Shown: positions 1-9,113, counted from the first letter of the stretch. The stretch is 64,000 nucleotides of DNA from Burkholderia sp. Ax-1724 (GCF_011752995.1 NZ_VWWL01000005.1:151484-215483), one strand, 5' to 3'. A program made the numbers and translations. The notes: a model not told the origin generated them from the sequence alone.

Positions 1-366
1 CATGAAGCGGCGCACTTCGTCGGGCGTGTCGCCGTGCGTGACGAGCGCGACACGCTTGCCCTCGCGACGCGCGCGCGCGAGCGCATGCATCACGTCGAAG
101 CCGGTCGCGTTGATCCGCACGACCGGCACCGACACGCGCGTCTTCAGATACGCGCCGTTCGAGCCGCCCGCGATCACGACGTCGGGCCGCGCGGCGCCCG
201 CGCCTTCGATCTCGCGCACCGCGTCCTCGAAGCCGTGCGAGACGATGCGCAGATCCGCGCGCTCGACGTATTCGCCGGCGATCTCGAAGAACAGGTCGCG
301 CAGGCGGCTGATGGAGAGCGCCCAGATGCGCGGGCGCTGCGCCGGTTCGTAAAGTGGCGTGCTCAA
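1..366 (-). CDS. prpR: Propionate catabolism regulator PrpR, N-terminal part
   Basis: Only the first 122 codons lie in the window; the gene continues past base 1. The translation (LSTPLYEPAQRPRIWALS..., then VVIAGGSNGAYLKTRV and VALVTHGDTPDEV) matches the PrpR_N sensory domain, which in the family binds 2-methylcitrate and controls a sigma-54 activator. The start is a TTG at 366: an in-frame TAG lies 11 codons upstream and no ATG or GTG falls between. It is divergent from prpC, the usual arrangement. The AAA+ and HTH parts are outside the window, so the sigma-54 activator class is inferred from the N domain and from the sigma-54 promoter in front of prpC. Confidence 0.88.
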   Translation of the reverse strand, partial: MSTPLYEPAQRPRIWALSISRLRDLFFEIAGEYVERADLRIVSHGFEDAVREIEGAGAARPDVVIAGGSNGAYLKTRVSVPVVRINATGFDVMHALARARREGKRVALVTHGDTPDEVRRFM

Positions 367-432
367 GGCGGTCGGCTCGCGGGAGAGTGGGAGTGCCTAA
401 AGTACCTATTATGCGAGCATTCATTGCTGATT

Positions 433-463
433 TGAAATTAGCATTTCATTTCTGAAATGAAAT
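433..463. promoter_or_regulatory. Probable PrpR operator (overlapping palindromes)
   Basis: Bases 443-463 form a perfect inverted repeat, ATTTCATTT - CTG - AAATGAAAT. A further TGAAAT at 433-438 pairs with ATTTCA at 443-448, so three related half-sites overlap. The site lies between divergent prpR and prpC and about 85-100 bp upstream of the sigma-54 promoter, where an enhancer-binding protein normally binds. That PrpR binds it is inference from position. Confidence 0.65.
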
Positions 464-545
464 ACGATGAGCCGTACGCGGTCGGTGGCGGCAGTCGCCC
501 GTTAAATCAGGCACTTAGCCGGCACCTGGCGAGCCGGGCAGGGGC

Positions 546-560
546 TGGCCCATTCTTTGC
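546..560 (+). promoter_or_regulatory. Sigma-54 (-24/-12) promoter of prpC
   Basis: TGGCCCATTCTTTGC has the GG and GC dinucleotides with exact sigma-54 spacing (TGGC-N8-TTGC layout). Transcription would start about 12 bases downstream, giving a leader of roughly 50 nt before prpC. This agrees with control by a PrpR-class enhancer-binding protein. Confidence 0.75.
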
Positions 561-620
561 GTTTGAAGCTGCGGTCCACGGTTCCAAGTCCAACGCCCCA
601 CCCGTATCTGGAGACAATCG

Positions 621-1790
621 ATGAGCGAAGCAGACAACAGCACGCCGAACGCGGGCGCATTCAAACCGAAGAAATCCGTCGCGCTGTCGGGCGTGACCGC
701 GGGCAATACCGCGCTGTGCACGGTCGGCAAGACCGGCAATGACCTTCACTATCGCGGCTACGACATTCTCGACATCGCCGGTGCCTGCGAATTCGAGGAG
801 ATCGCCTATCTGCTGGTCCACGAAAAGCTGCCGACCGCCGCCGAACTGAAAGCCTATAAAACAAAGCTCAAGGGCCTGCGCGGACTGCCCGCCAACGTCA
901 AGGCCGCGCTCGAATGGATTCCGGCCGCCGCGCATCCGATGGACGTGATGCGTACCGGCGTTTCCGTACTCGGCACCGTGCTGCCCGAGAAGGACGACCA
1001 CAACCTGCCCGGCGCGCGCGATATCGCCGATAAGCTGATGGCCTCGCTCGGCTCGATGCTGCTCTACTGGTATCACTACTCGCACAACGGCAGACGCATC
1101 GAGGTCGAAACCGATGACGATTCGATCGGCGGCCACTTCCTGCATCTGCTGCATGGCGTCGAGCCGTCGAAGTCGTGGGTCGATGCGATGCACGTCTCGC
1201 TTAATCTCTACGCCGAACACGAGTTCAATGCCTCGACGTTCACGGGCCGCGTGATCGCGGGCACGGGTTCGGACATGTATTCGGCGATCACCGGTGCCAT
1301 CGGCGCGCTGCGCGGGCCGAAGCATGGCGGCGCCAACGAGGTCGCCTTCGAGATCCAGTCGCGCTACCCGACGCCCGACGAAGCCGAGGCGGACATCCGT
1401 CGCCGCGTGGAGAACAAAGAAGTCGTGATCGGCTTCGGTCATCCGGTGTACACGATCTCGGACCCGCGCAACAAGGTCATCAAGGATGTGGCGCAGAAGC
1501 TCTCGAAGGAAGCAGGCAACACGAAGCTGTTCTCGATTGCGGAGCGGCTCGAAGCGGTGATGTGGGAAGCGAAGAAGATGTTCCCGAATCTGGACTGGTT
1601 CAGTGCGGTGTCGTATCACATGATGGGCGTGCCGACCGCGATGTTCACGCCGATCTTCGTGATCGCGCGCACGGCGGGCTGGAGCGCGCACATCATCGAG
1701 CAGCGCATCGACAACAAGATCATCCGGCCGAGCGCGAATTACACCGGCCCGGACGACCTGCCGTTCGTGCCGCTTGCGAAGCGCGTTTGA
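621..1790 (+). CDS. prpC: 2-methylcitrate synthase PrpC
   Basis: A 389-residue citrate-synthase-family enzyme that condenses propionyl-CoA with oxaloacetate to 2-methylcitrate in the cytoplasmic methylcitrate cycle. The active-site regions are visible: KHGGANE near residue 234 and GFGHPVY near residue 271. Length is typical of short bacterial PrpC/citrate synthases, and the position next to prpR and acnD assigns it to propionate rather than to the TCA cycle. The ATG follows a GGAG Shine-Dalgarno (CTGGAGACAATCG). It is first in the prpC-acnD-prpF operon and should be driven by the sigma-54 promoter upstream. Confidence 0.96.
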   Translation: MSEADNSTPNAGAFKPKKSVALSGVTAGNTALCTVGKTGNDLHYRGYDILDIAGACEFEEIAYLLVHEKLPTAAELKAYKTKLKGLRGLPANVKAALEWIPAAAHPMDVMRTGVSVLGTVLPEKDDHNLPGARDIADKLMASLGSMLLYWYHYSHNGRRIEVETDDDSIGGHFLHLLHGVEPSKSWVDAMHVSLNLYAEHEFNASTFTGRVIAGTGSDMYSAITGAIGALRGPKHGGANEVAFEIQSRYPTPDEAEADIRRRVENKEVVIGFGHPVYTISDPRNKVIKDVAQKLSKEAGNTKLFSIAERLEAVMWEAKKMFPNLDWFSAVSYHMMGVPTAMFTPIFVIARTAGWSAHIIEQRIDNKIIRPSANYTGPDDLPFVPLAKRV

Positions 1791-1945
1791 GGCCAGTCCC
1801 GGGCGGCCTGTGTCACGCGTGCCGCCCGGTATTGAGCGAAATAAGCCGCGAAGCACATGTCAAAGCACGCAGCAAAACACGCATCAAAACACCCGCAATT
1901 CAGCAACACGCCAGCAGCGAGCTAAACTACCCGCACTGTCCGGCC

Positions 1946-1969
1946 GGCCGCGCGCTCGACGCGCCGGCC
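1946..1969 (+). other. GC-rich stem-loop between prpC and acnD
   Basis: GGCC-GCGCG and CGCGC-CGGCC face each other across a short loop, with a one-base bulge. It lies in the 228-bp gap between prpC and acnD, which holds no gene. There is no T-tract, so it is more likely an RNA processing or stability element than a terminator; its role is unknown. Confidence 0.4.
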
Positions 1970-2018
1970 GCAGCCGGACTTTCCCTCGGCGGCCGATAAC
2001 TGTCCTGTCCCCTACGCC

Positions 2019-4616
2019 ATGAATACTGCCAATCGCAAACGCCTTCCCGGCACCGAACTCGACTTCTTCGATACGCGTGCCGAGGTCGATGCGCTCGAAC
2101 CCGGCGCTTACGACAAGCTGCCGTACACGTCGCGCGTGCTTGCCGAAAATCTCGTGCGCCGCTGCGATCCGGCGACGCTCGCGGCATCGCTCAGGCAGAT
2201 CATCGGCCGCAAGCGCGAACTCGATTTCCCATGGTTTCCGGCGCGCGTTGTCTGTCACGACATTCTCGGGCAGACCGCGCTCGTCGATCTCGCCGGCCTG
2301 CGCGATGCGATTGCGGCGCAAGGCGGCGACCCGTCGCTCGTCAATCCGGTCGTGCCGACGCAGCTCGTGGTCGATCACTCGCTGGCCGTCGAATGCGGCG
2401 GCTTCGATCCTGATGCGTTCGCGAAGAACCGCGCGATCGAAGACCGCCGCAACGAAGACCGCTTCGACTTTATCAACTGGACCAAGCGCGCGTTTCGCAA
2501 CGTCGACGTGATTCCGCCCGGCAACGGCATCCTGCATCAGATCAACCTCGAACGCATGAGCCCGGTCGTGCAGGTGAAGGACGGCGTCGCGTTTCCCGAT
2601 ACGCTCGTCGGCACCGACTCGCATACGCCGATGGTCGATGCGCTCGGCGTGATCGCGATCGGCGTGGGCGGCCTCGAAGCGGAGAGCGTGATGCTTGGCC
2701 GCGCGTCGTATATGCGGCTGCCCGATATCGTCGGCGTGGAGTTGACGGGCAAGCCGGGCGAGGGCATCACCGCGACCGACGTGGTGCTGTCGCTGACCGA
2801 ATTCCTGCGCAAGGAAAAAGTGGTCGGCGCCTACCTCGAGTTCTACGGCGAGGGCGCGGCGAACCTGACCCTGGGCGATCGCGCGACCATCGCGAACATG
2901 GCTCCCGAATTCGGCGCGACCGCCGCGATGTTCTATATCGACGAACAGACGATCAGGTATCTGAAGCTGACCGGCCGCGACGACGCGCTCGTTGCGCTCG
3001 TCGAAACCTATGCGAAGCAAACCGGCTTGTGGGCCGATACGCTCAGGCATGCCGAATACGAGCGCGTGCTGAAGTTCGATCTCTCGACGGTCGTGCGCAC
3101 GCTCGCGGGCCCCTCGAATCCGCATCGCCGTTTGCCGGTGGCGGACCTCGCCGCGCGCGGCATCAGCGGCAAGGTCGAGAACGAGCCCGGCTTGATGCCG
3201 GACGGCGCGGTCATCATCGCCGCGATCACGAGCTGCACGAATACGAACAACCCGCGCAACATGATCGCGGCGGGTCTGCTCGCGCGCAACGCGAACCGTC
3301 GCGGACTCACGCGCAAGCCGTGGGCGAAGACCTCGCTCGCACCGGGCTCGAAGGCGGTCACGCTGTACCTCGAAGAGGCGGGGCTGCTGCCGGAACTCGA
3401 ACAGCTCGGCTTCGGCGTGGTCGCCTATGCCTGCACGTCGTGCAACGGCATGTCCGGCGCGTTGGACCCGGCAATCCAGAAGGAAGTGATCGAGCGCGAT
3501 CTGTATGCGACCGCCGTGCTGTCGGGCAACCGCAATTTCGACGGGCGCATTCATCCGTACGCGAAGCAGGCGTTTCTGGCCTCGCCGCCGCTCGTCGTCG
3601 CCTATGCGATTGCGGGCACGATCCGCTTCGACATCGAGAAGGACGTGCTCGGTATCGATGCCGATGGAAATGCGGTCACGCTGAAAGACATCTGGCCGTC
3701 GGATGCGGAGATCGATGCGATCGTCGCCGCGAGCGTGAAGCCCGAGCAATTCCGCAAGGTGTATGAACCGATGTTCGCGCTCGCTGCCGAGAGCGGCGAG
3801 CAGGCGAATCCGCTTTACGAGTGGCGCGAGACGAGCACCTATATTCGCCGTCCGCCGTATTGGGAAGGCGCGCTCGCGGGCGAGCGCACGCTCAGGGGCA
3901 TGCGCGCACTGGCCGTACTCGGCGACAACATCACGACGGACCATCTTTCGCCGTCGAATGCGATTCTGCCGGACAGCGCGGCCGGCGAATACCTGACGAA
4001 AATGGGCCTGCCCGAAGAGGACTTCAATTCCTACGCGACGCATCGCGGCGATCATCTGACCGCGCAGCGCGCGACCTTCGCGAACCCGACGCTGAAGAAC
4101 GAGATGGTGCTCGACAACGGCCAGGTGAAGGCCGGGTCGCTCGCGCGCATCGAACCCGAAGGCCAGGTCACGCGCATGTGGGAAGCGATCGAAACCTACA
4201 TGGAGCGCAAGCAGCCGCTGATCGTGATCGCGGGCGCCGACTACGGCCAGGGCTCGTCGCGCGACTGGGCCGCGAAGGGCGTGCGTCTTGCCGGCACCGA
4301 AGCGATCGTTGCGGAAGGCTTCGAGCGGATTCACCGCACGAACCTCGTCGGCATGGGCGTGTTGCCGCTCGAATTCAAGCACGGCGTGAACCGTTTGACG
4401 CTCGGCATCGACGGCACCGAAACCTTCGACGTGACCGGCGAGCGCAAGCCGCGCGCGGACCTCACGCTCGTGATTCATCGCAAGGACGGCGAACGTGTCG
4501 AGGTGCCCGTCACGTGCCGGCTCGATACGGCCGAGGAAGTGTCGATCTACGAAGCGGGCGGCGTGTTGCAGCGTTTCGCGCAGGACTTTCTCGAATCGAC
4601 GCAAGCGGCGGCCTGA
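2019..4616 (+). CDS. acnD: Fe/S-dependent 2-methylcitrate dehydratase AcnD
   Basis: An 865-residue aconitase-family enzyme that dehydrates 2-methylcitrate to 2-methylaconitate, working together with PrpF. The three [4Fe-4S] ligands are seen as C406 (TSCTNTNNP) and C472/C475 (YACTSCNG). The substrate motif GTDSHTP and the C-terminal swivel motif GADYGQGSSRDWAAKG are intact. It sits between prpC and prpF, the arrangement that distinguishes AcnD from the TCA aconitase AcnA. The ATG at 2019 has no strong Shine-Dalgarno, but the N-terminus (MNTANRKRLPGTELDFFD) fits the family as I recall it. Confidence 0.95.
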   Translation: MNTANRKRLPGTELDFFDTRAEVDALEPGAYDKLPYTSRVLAENLVRRCDPATLAASLRQIIGRKRELDFPWFPARVVCHDILGQTALVDLAGLRDAIAAQGGDPSLVNPVVPTQLVVDHSLAVECGGFDPDAFAKNRAIEDRRNEDRFDFINWTKRAFRNVDVIPPGNGILHQINLERMSPVVQVKDGVAFPDTLVGTDSHTPMVDALGVIAIGVGGLEAESVMLGRASYMRLPDIVGVELTGKPGEGITATDVVLSLTEFLRKEKVVGAYLEFYGEGAANLTLGDRATIANMAPEFGATAAMFYIDEQTIRYLKLTGRDDALVALVETYAKQTGLWADTLRHAEYERVLKFDLSTVVRTLAGPSNPHRRLPVADLAARGISGKVENEPGLMPDGAVIIAAITSCTNTNNPRNMIAAGLLARNANRRGLTRKPWAKTSLAPGSKAVTLYLEEAGLLPELEQLGFGVVAYACTSCNGMSGALDPAIQKEVIERDLYATAVLSGNRNFDGRIHPYAKQAFLASPPLVVAYAIAGTIRFDIEKDVLGIDADGNAVTLKDIWPSDAEIDAIVAASVKPEQFRKVYEPMFALAAESGEQANPLYEWRETSTYIRRPPYWEGALAGERTLRGMRALAVLGDNITTDHLSPSNAILPDSAAGEYLTKMGLPEEDFNSYATHRGDHLTAQRATFANPTLKNEMVLDNGQVKAGSLARIEPEGQVTRMWEAIETYMERKQPLIVIAGADYGQGSSRDWAAKGVRLAGTEAIVAEGFERIHRTNLVGMGVLPLEFKHGVNRLTLGIDGTETFDVTGERKPRADLTLVIHRKDGERVEVPVTCRLDTAEEVSIYEAGGVLQRFAQDFLESTQAAA

Positions 4617-4771
4617 TGGTTTGATGGTTTGACGCCGCTGGGTTTTACGACCGGTACCGGCGGTTTGCGCCGCAAGCGTGATTGCGGCGAACACGAAGCA
4701 GAACAATGCGATGCGGCCCGACGATGCCGCATCGCCTCCCATCGAAGACGATTTCATCTCAGGACACTCTC

Positions 4772-5959
4772 ATGGCCCACCTTCCCCAGATCAAGATTCC
4801 GGCCACCTATATGCGCGGCGGCACCAGCAAGGGCGTGTTTTTCCGCTTGCAGGACTTGCCCGAGGCCGCGCAACAGCCGGGCGCCGCGCGCGACGCGCTG
4901 CTGATGCGCGTGATCGGCAGCCCCGACCCGTACGGCAAGCAGATCGACGGCATGGGCGCCGCGACGTCGAGCACGAGCAAGACTGTGATCGTGGCGCGCA
5001 GCAGCCGGCCCGATCACGACGTCGACTATCTGTTCGGCCAGGTATCGATCGATAAGGCGTTCGTCGACTGGAGCGGCAATTGCGGCAATCTGTCGGCGGC
5101 GGTCGGGCCGTTCGCGATCGGCGCGGGTCTCGTCGAGGCGAGCCGCGTGCCGCGCGACGGCCTCGCGACCGTGCACATCTGGCAGGCCAACATCGGCAAG
5201 ACGATCGTCGCGCACGTGCCGATGACCGACGGCGCGGTGCAGGAAACCGGCGACTTCGAACTCGACGGCGTAACGTTCCCGGCCGCCGAAGTGCAGCTCG
5301 AATTCATGGACCCGGCCGCCGAGGAAGACGGCGCGGGCGGCGCGATGTTCCCGACCGGCAAGCTCGTCGACGATCTCGACGTGCCCGGCGTCGGCACGCT
5401 GAAGGCCACGATGATCAACGCGGGCATTCCGACGATCTTCCTCAACGCCGAGGACATCGGCTACAAGGGCACCGAGTTGCAGGACGCGATCAACAGCGAC
5501 GAAAAGGCGCTCGCGATGTTCGAGACGATTCGCGCGCACGGCGCGCTGCGCATGGGTCTCATCAGGCATCTCGACGAGATCGCGACGCGCCAGCACACGC
5601 CGAAGGTCGCGTTCGTCGCGAAGCCGGCCAGCTATGTGGCGTCGAGCGGTAAGCCGGTCGAGGCGGGCGACGTCGATCTGCTGGTGCGCGCGCTGTCGAT
5701 GGGCAAGCTGCATCACGCGATGATGGGCACGGCGGCCGTCGCGATCGGCACGGCCGCGGCGATTTCGGGCACGCTTGTCAATCTGGCCGCGGGCGGCGGC
5801 GAGCGCGAGTCGGTGCGCTTCGGGCATCCGTCGGGCACGCTGCGCGTGGGCGCGCAGGCGAGCCTCGAAAACGGCGAGTGGGTCGTGACGAAGGCGCTGA
5901 TGAGCCGCAGCGCGCGCGTGCTGATGGAAGGCTGGGTGAGGGTGCCGCAGCAGGGCTGA
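4772..5959 (+). CDS. prpF: 2-methylaconitate isomerase PrpF
   Basis: A 395-residue protein of the PrpF family (diaminopimelate-epimerase fold). It isomerises the 2-methylaconitate made by AcnD so that hydration to 2-methylisocitrate can proceed. The family N-terminus (IPATYMRGGTSKGVFF) is clear, as is the glycine-rich SGNCGNLSAAVGPFAIG region. The open frame extends 30 codons further upstream, but the ATG at 4772 is preceded by AGGA and begins the conserved region. It is third in the prp operon. Confidence 0.95.
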   Translation: MAHLPQIKIPATYMRGGTSKGVFFRLQDLPEAAQQPGAARDALLMRVIGSPDPYGKQIDGMGAATSSTSKTVIVARSSRPDHDVDYLFGQVSIDKAFVDWSGNCGNLSAAVGPFAIGAGLVEASRVPRDGLATVHIWQANIGKTIVAHVPMTDGAVQETGDFELDGVTFPAAEVQLEFMDPAAEEDGAGGAMFPTGKLVDDLDVPGVGTLKATMINAGIPTIFLNAEDIGYKGTELQDAINSDEKALAMFETIRAHGALRMGLIRHLDEIATRQHTPKVAFVAKPASYVASSGKPVEAGDVDLLVRALSMGKLHHAMMGTAAVAIGTAAAISGTLVNLAAGGGERESVRFGHPSGTLRVGAQASLENGEWVVTKALMSRSARVLMEGWVRVPQQG

Positions 5960-5976
5960 GGCATCGCGCGCAACCG

Positions 5977-6609
5977 ATGTCCATCAACGTCAGCGGCACC
6001 GAGGGTTACGCGGAGCGCGCGCCGGCGCTGCGCGAGCAATGGCGCGCGATTTCGTTTGCCGGGCAGCATGGCCCGATCCTGCATTTCATGCCGGACGCGC
6101 CCGCGAAAATCGTCGATATCGGTTGCGGCATCGGCACCGATGCGGCCGCGCTCGCGGCGCTCGGGCATGCGGTGGTCGCCATCGAACCGGTCGATGAACT
6201 ACGCGAGGCGGCGCGCGAGTTGCATCCATCGGCGCCGGTCGAATGGCTCGACGACAGCCTGCCCGATCTCGCCGTTCTGCTGGCGCGGCGCGGGACCTTC
6301 GATGCGGTGATGCTGACCGCCGTGTGGATGCACCTCGACGAAGAGCAGCGCCATCGCGCGATGCCTCGCATCGCGTCGTTGCTGCGCGCTGGCGGCGTGT
6401 CGATCATGTCGCTACGGCACGGGCCGGTGCCCGAGGGCCGCCGCATGTTCGACGTCACGCCGGAAGAAACGATTCGCCTCGCGAGCATGCAGGGCTTGCG
6501 GCTCGTGTGCGAGTTGCAGACCTCATCGGTGCAGCAGGCCAATCGCGATCACGGCGTGACGTGGACCCGGCTCGTGTTCGAGAAGTCGGTTCCGCCGGGC
6601 TGGCCGTAG
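5977..6609 (+). CDS. Class I SAM-dependent methyltransferase
   Basis: A 210-residue methyltransferase with the SAM-binding motif VDIGCGIGTDAAALAALGH near residues 40-58 and the post-I acidic motif (IEPVDEL). The substrate is unknown. The gene begins 17 bases after prpF on the same strand, so it may be read through from the methylcitrate operon, though it is not a known part of that pathway. The start at 5977 (MSINVSGTEGYAERAP) was preferred over an upstream start that would overlap prpF by 82 bases. Confidence 0.82.
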   Translation: MSINVSGTEGYAERAPALREQWRAISFAGQHGPILHFMPDAPAKIVDIGCGIGTDAAALAALGHAVVAIEPVDELREAARELHPSAPVEWLDDSLPDLAVLLARRGTFDAVMLTAVWMHLDEEQRHRAMPRIASLLRAGGVSIMSLRHGPVPEGRRMFDVTPEETIRLASMQGLRLVCELQTSSVQQANRDHGVTWTRLVFEKSVPPGWP

Positions 6610-6749
6610 TCCGTTCGCGCCGCTGCGCGGCAAAGCGAATCGGCCGCTCGTCTACAATGAGCAGCACGCTCGTGCGTGACCGGCCGATTGCGGCTGACGG
6701 CTTAAGGCTCACGGCACGCGCATCAGAATCGGGAGGCAGAGGAGACACG

Positions 6750-7997
6750 ATGCAGGACAGGCTGGATGCGGCGGACGCCGGCAATCCCGAAGACGCGGCG
6801 CGTAGGGCCGCGCGCGCGAATCGCGCGGTTATCGTTATTGCGATTGCGCAACTGCTCGGCACTTCGCTGTGGTTCAGCGCGAACGGCGCGATGCGCGATT
6901 TGCAGGTCGCGTGGCAACTGAGCGCATCGGGTATCGGCTGGCTTACGAATGCGGTGCAGGCCGGTTTTATCGTCGGCACGCTGCTGTCCGCTACGACCGG
7001 ACTCGCCGATCGCGTGTCGGCCAGCAAGGTGTTCGCCGTCTGCGGCGTGCTCGGCGCGACGCTGAATGCGCTGTTCGCGCTGTGCAGCGGCGGGCTCGCC
7101 TCGGCGCTCGCGTTCCGCTTCGGCGTGGGCGTCGCGCTTGCGGGCATCTATCCGCTCGGCATGAAGCTGCTCGTCACGTGGGCTCCGCAGCGCGCCGCGC
7201 AGACGCTCGCGCTGCTCGTCGCGATGCTGACGCTCGGCACGGCGTCGGTGCATGCGATTCGCGCGTTGCTGTCGACGGTGCCGTGGCAAACGGTGGTGCT
7301 GACATCGTCGGTGCTCGCGGTGCTCGGCGCGCTGCTGGTCGTTTCGCTCGGCGAAGGGCCGCACGCGCGACGCTCGGGCAATCGCCGCTTCGGTTTGTCG
7401 GCGGGCATCGGGCAGGTGGTGCGAATCGGCGAGTTTCGCGCTGCCGCGCTCGGCTATTTCGGCCACATGTGGGAGCTGTACGCGTTCTGGACGCTCACGC
7501 CGCTGCTCGTGCAACGGGCCTTCGCAACGGGCGGTGTGCTAGCGCCCGCGAGTACAGTGGCATGGTGGTCGTTTCTGATTATCGCCATCGGCGCGCTTGG
7601 TTGCCTCGCGGGCGGCAGGCTCAGCAAATCGGTAGGCAGCGCGCGCACGGCGGCACTCGCGCTGACGATATCGGGCACGCTGTGCGCGATCTATCCGCTG
7701 ACGAGTTCGCTCGGCACCGCCGCGCAGCTTGCGCTGCTGCTCGTGTGGGGCATCAGCGTGATCGCCGATTCGCCGCAGTTTTCAGCGCTGTCGGTCAAGG
7801 CCTGTCCCGCCGACAAGATCGGCGGCGCGCTGACGTTGCAGAACAGCTTCGGCTTCTTTCTGTCGGCCTGCTCGATCTTGTGGTCGACGAGCGTTTATCA
7901 CGCGCTCGACGTACACGTGGCCTGGCTGTTGCTGCCGGGTCCGATTGTCGGTTTGATCGCGATGACGCCGCTGTTGCGCAAGCGGCCGCGCTGGTGA
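6750..7997 (+). CDS. MFS transporter
   Basis: A 415-residue major-facilitator protein with about 12 hydrophobic segments beginning near residue 28 (AVIVIAIAQLLGTSLWFSAN). The conserved loop between helices 2 and 3 is present in degenerate form (GLADRVSASKVF). A GGAG Shine-Dalgarno directly precedes the ATG at 6750. The substrate cannot be read from the sequence. It is probably a single gene: a stem-loop region follows it, and the next genes are on the other strand. Confidence 0.85.
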   Translation: MQDRLDAADAGNPEDAARRAARANRAVIVIAIAQLLGTSLWFSANGAMRDLQVAWQLSASGIGWLTNAVQAGFIVGTLLSATTGLADRVSASKVFAVCGVLGATLNALFALCSGGLASALAFRFGVGVALAGIYPLGMKLLVTWAPQRAAQTLALLVAMLTLGTASVHAIRALLSTVPWQTVVLTSSVLAVLGALLVVSLGEGPHARRSGNRRFGLSAGIGQVVRIGEFRAAALGYFGHMWELYAFWTLTPLLVQRAFATGGVLAPASTVAWWSFLIIAIGALGCLAGGRLSKSVGSARTAALALTISGTLCAIYPLTSSLGTAAQLALLLVWGISVIADSPQFSALSVKACPADKIGGALTLQNSFGFFLSACSILWSTSVYHALDVHVAWLLLPGPIVGLIAMTPLLRKRPRW

Positions 7998-8022
7998 TTT
8001 TTCACGCGTGATCGAAGGGGCC

Positions 8023-8048
8023 GAGTGGAATGCTCGCGCATTCCGCTC
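8023..8048. terminator. Stem-loop between convergent genes
   Basis: GAGTGGAATGC and GCATTCCGCTC form an 11-bp stem (one G-T pair) with a 4-nt loop. It lies between the MFS gene (plus) and the DUF305 gene (minus). A second stem (ATTCGACGG at 8096-8104 with CCGTCGAAT at 8132-8140) follows. Neither has a T-tract, so termination in either direction is only a suggestion. Confidence 0.4.
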
Positions 8049-8149
8049 GACACACAATGGCAGTCGTTCATGCGGTATTGAGCGGTTCGACTTCAATTCG
8101 ACGGAGATTCGACAGCGAAGCGCGCGCCTCGCCGTCGAATCTCACCGGC

Positions 8150-8545
8150 TCACTTGTCGCCGTGCTTGTCCTGCCAGCGTTTCATCAACGCGATTTCATC
8201 GTGCTGCGCCTTGATGATGTTGCGCGCGAGCCGCTTGATCTCCGGGTCCTTGCCGTATTTCAGTTCCGCCTGCGCCATCTCGATCGCGCCCTGATGATGC
8301 GGGATCATATGCGCGACGAAGTCGCGGTCGGCGTCGCCTGTGTATTCGGGGGCGCTCATGTCGTGCATCATGCGCTCGTCGGCGGCCTTGAAGGCCTGCG
8401 TCGAATCGCCCGCGCCGGCGTGCTCCGAATCCTCCATCTCCATGCCGGGCATGCCCTGATGCTGCGCGTGAGCCGGCATGGCCGCCACCGCGAAGGCCAA
8501 ACCGCTGAACAAACAGAGAGCGCGGAAAGCGCGAAGGTTTTTCAT
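8150..8545 (-). CDS. DUF305 (CopM-type) exported protein
   Basis: A 131-residue exported protein. It has a signal peptide (MKNLRAFRALCLFSGLAFAV... cleaved after AHA), a Met/His-rich stretch (QHQGMPGMEME) and the DUF305 core with MIPHHQGAIEMAQ. DUF305 proteins such as cyanobacterial CopM bind copper in the periplasm. The ATG at 8545 is preceded by AGGACA. It lies 78 bp downstream of a copper chaperone gene on the same strand and behind a CueR-type operator, so a role in copper handling is well supported by motif and context. Confidence 0.85.
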   Translation of the reverse strand: MKNLRAFRALCLFSGLAFAVAAMPAHAQHQGMPGMEMEDSEHAGAGDSTQAFKAADERMMHDMSAPEYTGDADRDFVAHMIPHHQGAIEMAQAELKYGKDPEIKRLARNIIKAQHDEIALMKRWQDKHGDK

Positions 8546-8623
8546 AGTGGTGTCCTGTTGATAGGGGGAAGCCTCGGTCACGCTGCTACTGCGATGCACA
8601 CGTTGAATCGCTTAATCTGTTAA

Positions 8624-8821
8624 TCAGCTTCGGTGCGAAGGATGAAAGCCCGCCGCCTCGATCGCATCGGCGAACCGTTGCGCGGGCAAGGCCGATGTGA
8701 CTCTCGCGATTTTAACGGCCACGTCGATGTCGATTCTCGCCGTGGGATCGATGCGGTTCAGCGCATGCGCGACGGCTTTCGCACAGCTGCCGCAGGCCAT
8801 GTCGGGGATGACGAATTCCAT
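8624..8821 (-). CDS. copZ: Heavy-metal-associated domain copper chaperone (CopZ-like)
   Basis: A 65-residue single HMA-domain protein. The metal site is MACGSC (C10 and C13), followed by the usual alpha-beta pattern ending in FADAIEAAGFHP. Such proteins carry Cu(I) in the cytoplasm to CopA ATPases or to the CueR regulator. It is first in a two-gene unit with the DUF305 gene and starts about 37 bp downstream of a CueR-type operator; GGAGAG precedes the ATG. No P-type ATPase or cueR is nearby. The family is certain; the gene symbol is by analogy. Confidence 0.88.
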   Translation of the reverse strand: MEFVIPDMACGSCAKAVAHALNRIDPTARIDIDVAVKIARVTSALPAQRFADAIEAAGFHPSHRS

Positions 8822-8857
8822 TGACTCTCTCCGGTCAGCAATGATTTATGCATCGTG

Positions 8858-8882
8858 GACCTTCCCGCAGTGGCAAGGTCAA
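8858..8882 (-). promoter_or_regulatory. CueR-type (MerR family) copper operator/promoter
   Basis: The arms ACCTTCC (8859-8865) and GGCAAGGT (8872-8879) form the imperfect dyad typical of CueR sites. On the minus strand TTGACC serves as -35, and the dyad fills the long 19-20 bp spacer found at MerR-family promoters. The -10 (CACGAT by position) is weak. Transcription would run into copZ and the DUF305 gene. Confidence 0.75.
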
Positions 8883-9113
8883 GCGCAATCTCATGCATCT
8901 GACATGCACCTGACATGAATGTGTGCATGGATGCCGACGCATAAAAACCGCTTGCGGTATTCTTTGACGAACTGCTCTCGCCAACGTGCCGATGCACGGA
9001 TAAGGCCGGTATGCCCGATGCGGGCAACTGCTTCAGGTATTCAGGCACCTGGCATGCGCCGAGTGCTTGCAATGCTGCATGAAACGCCTGCGCAACTCAC
9101 CAAGGAACGCAAC

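Noticed and set aside
1884..4757. Very long minus-strand frame (957 codons) opposite acnD, and a similar frame (507-1856) opposite prpC
   Set aside because: Arg/Ala/His-rich shadow frames; the plus-strand proteins carry complete family motifs and catalytic residues.
8890..8920. Direct repeat CATCTGACATG / CACCTGACATG near the copper operator
   Set aside because: Only two imperfect copies, outside the promoter elements; likely chance.
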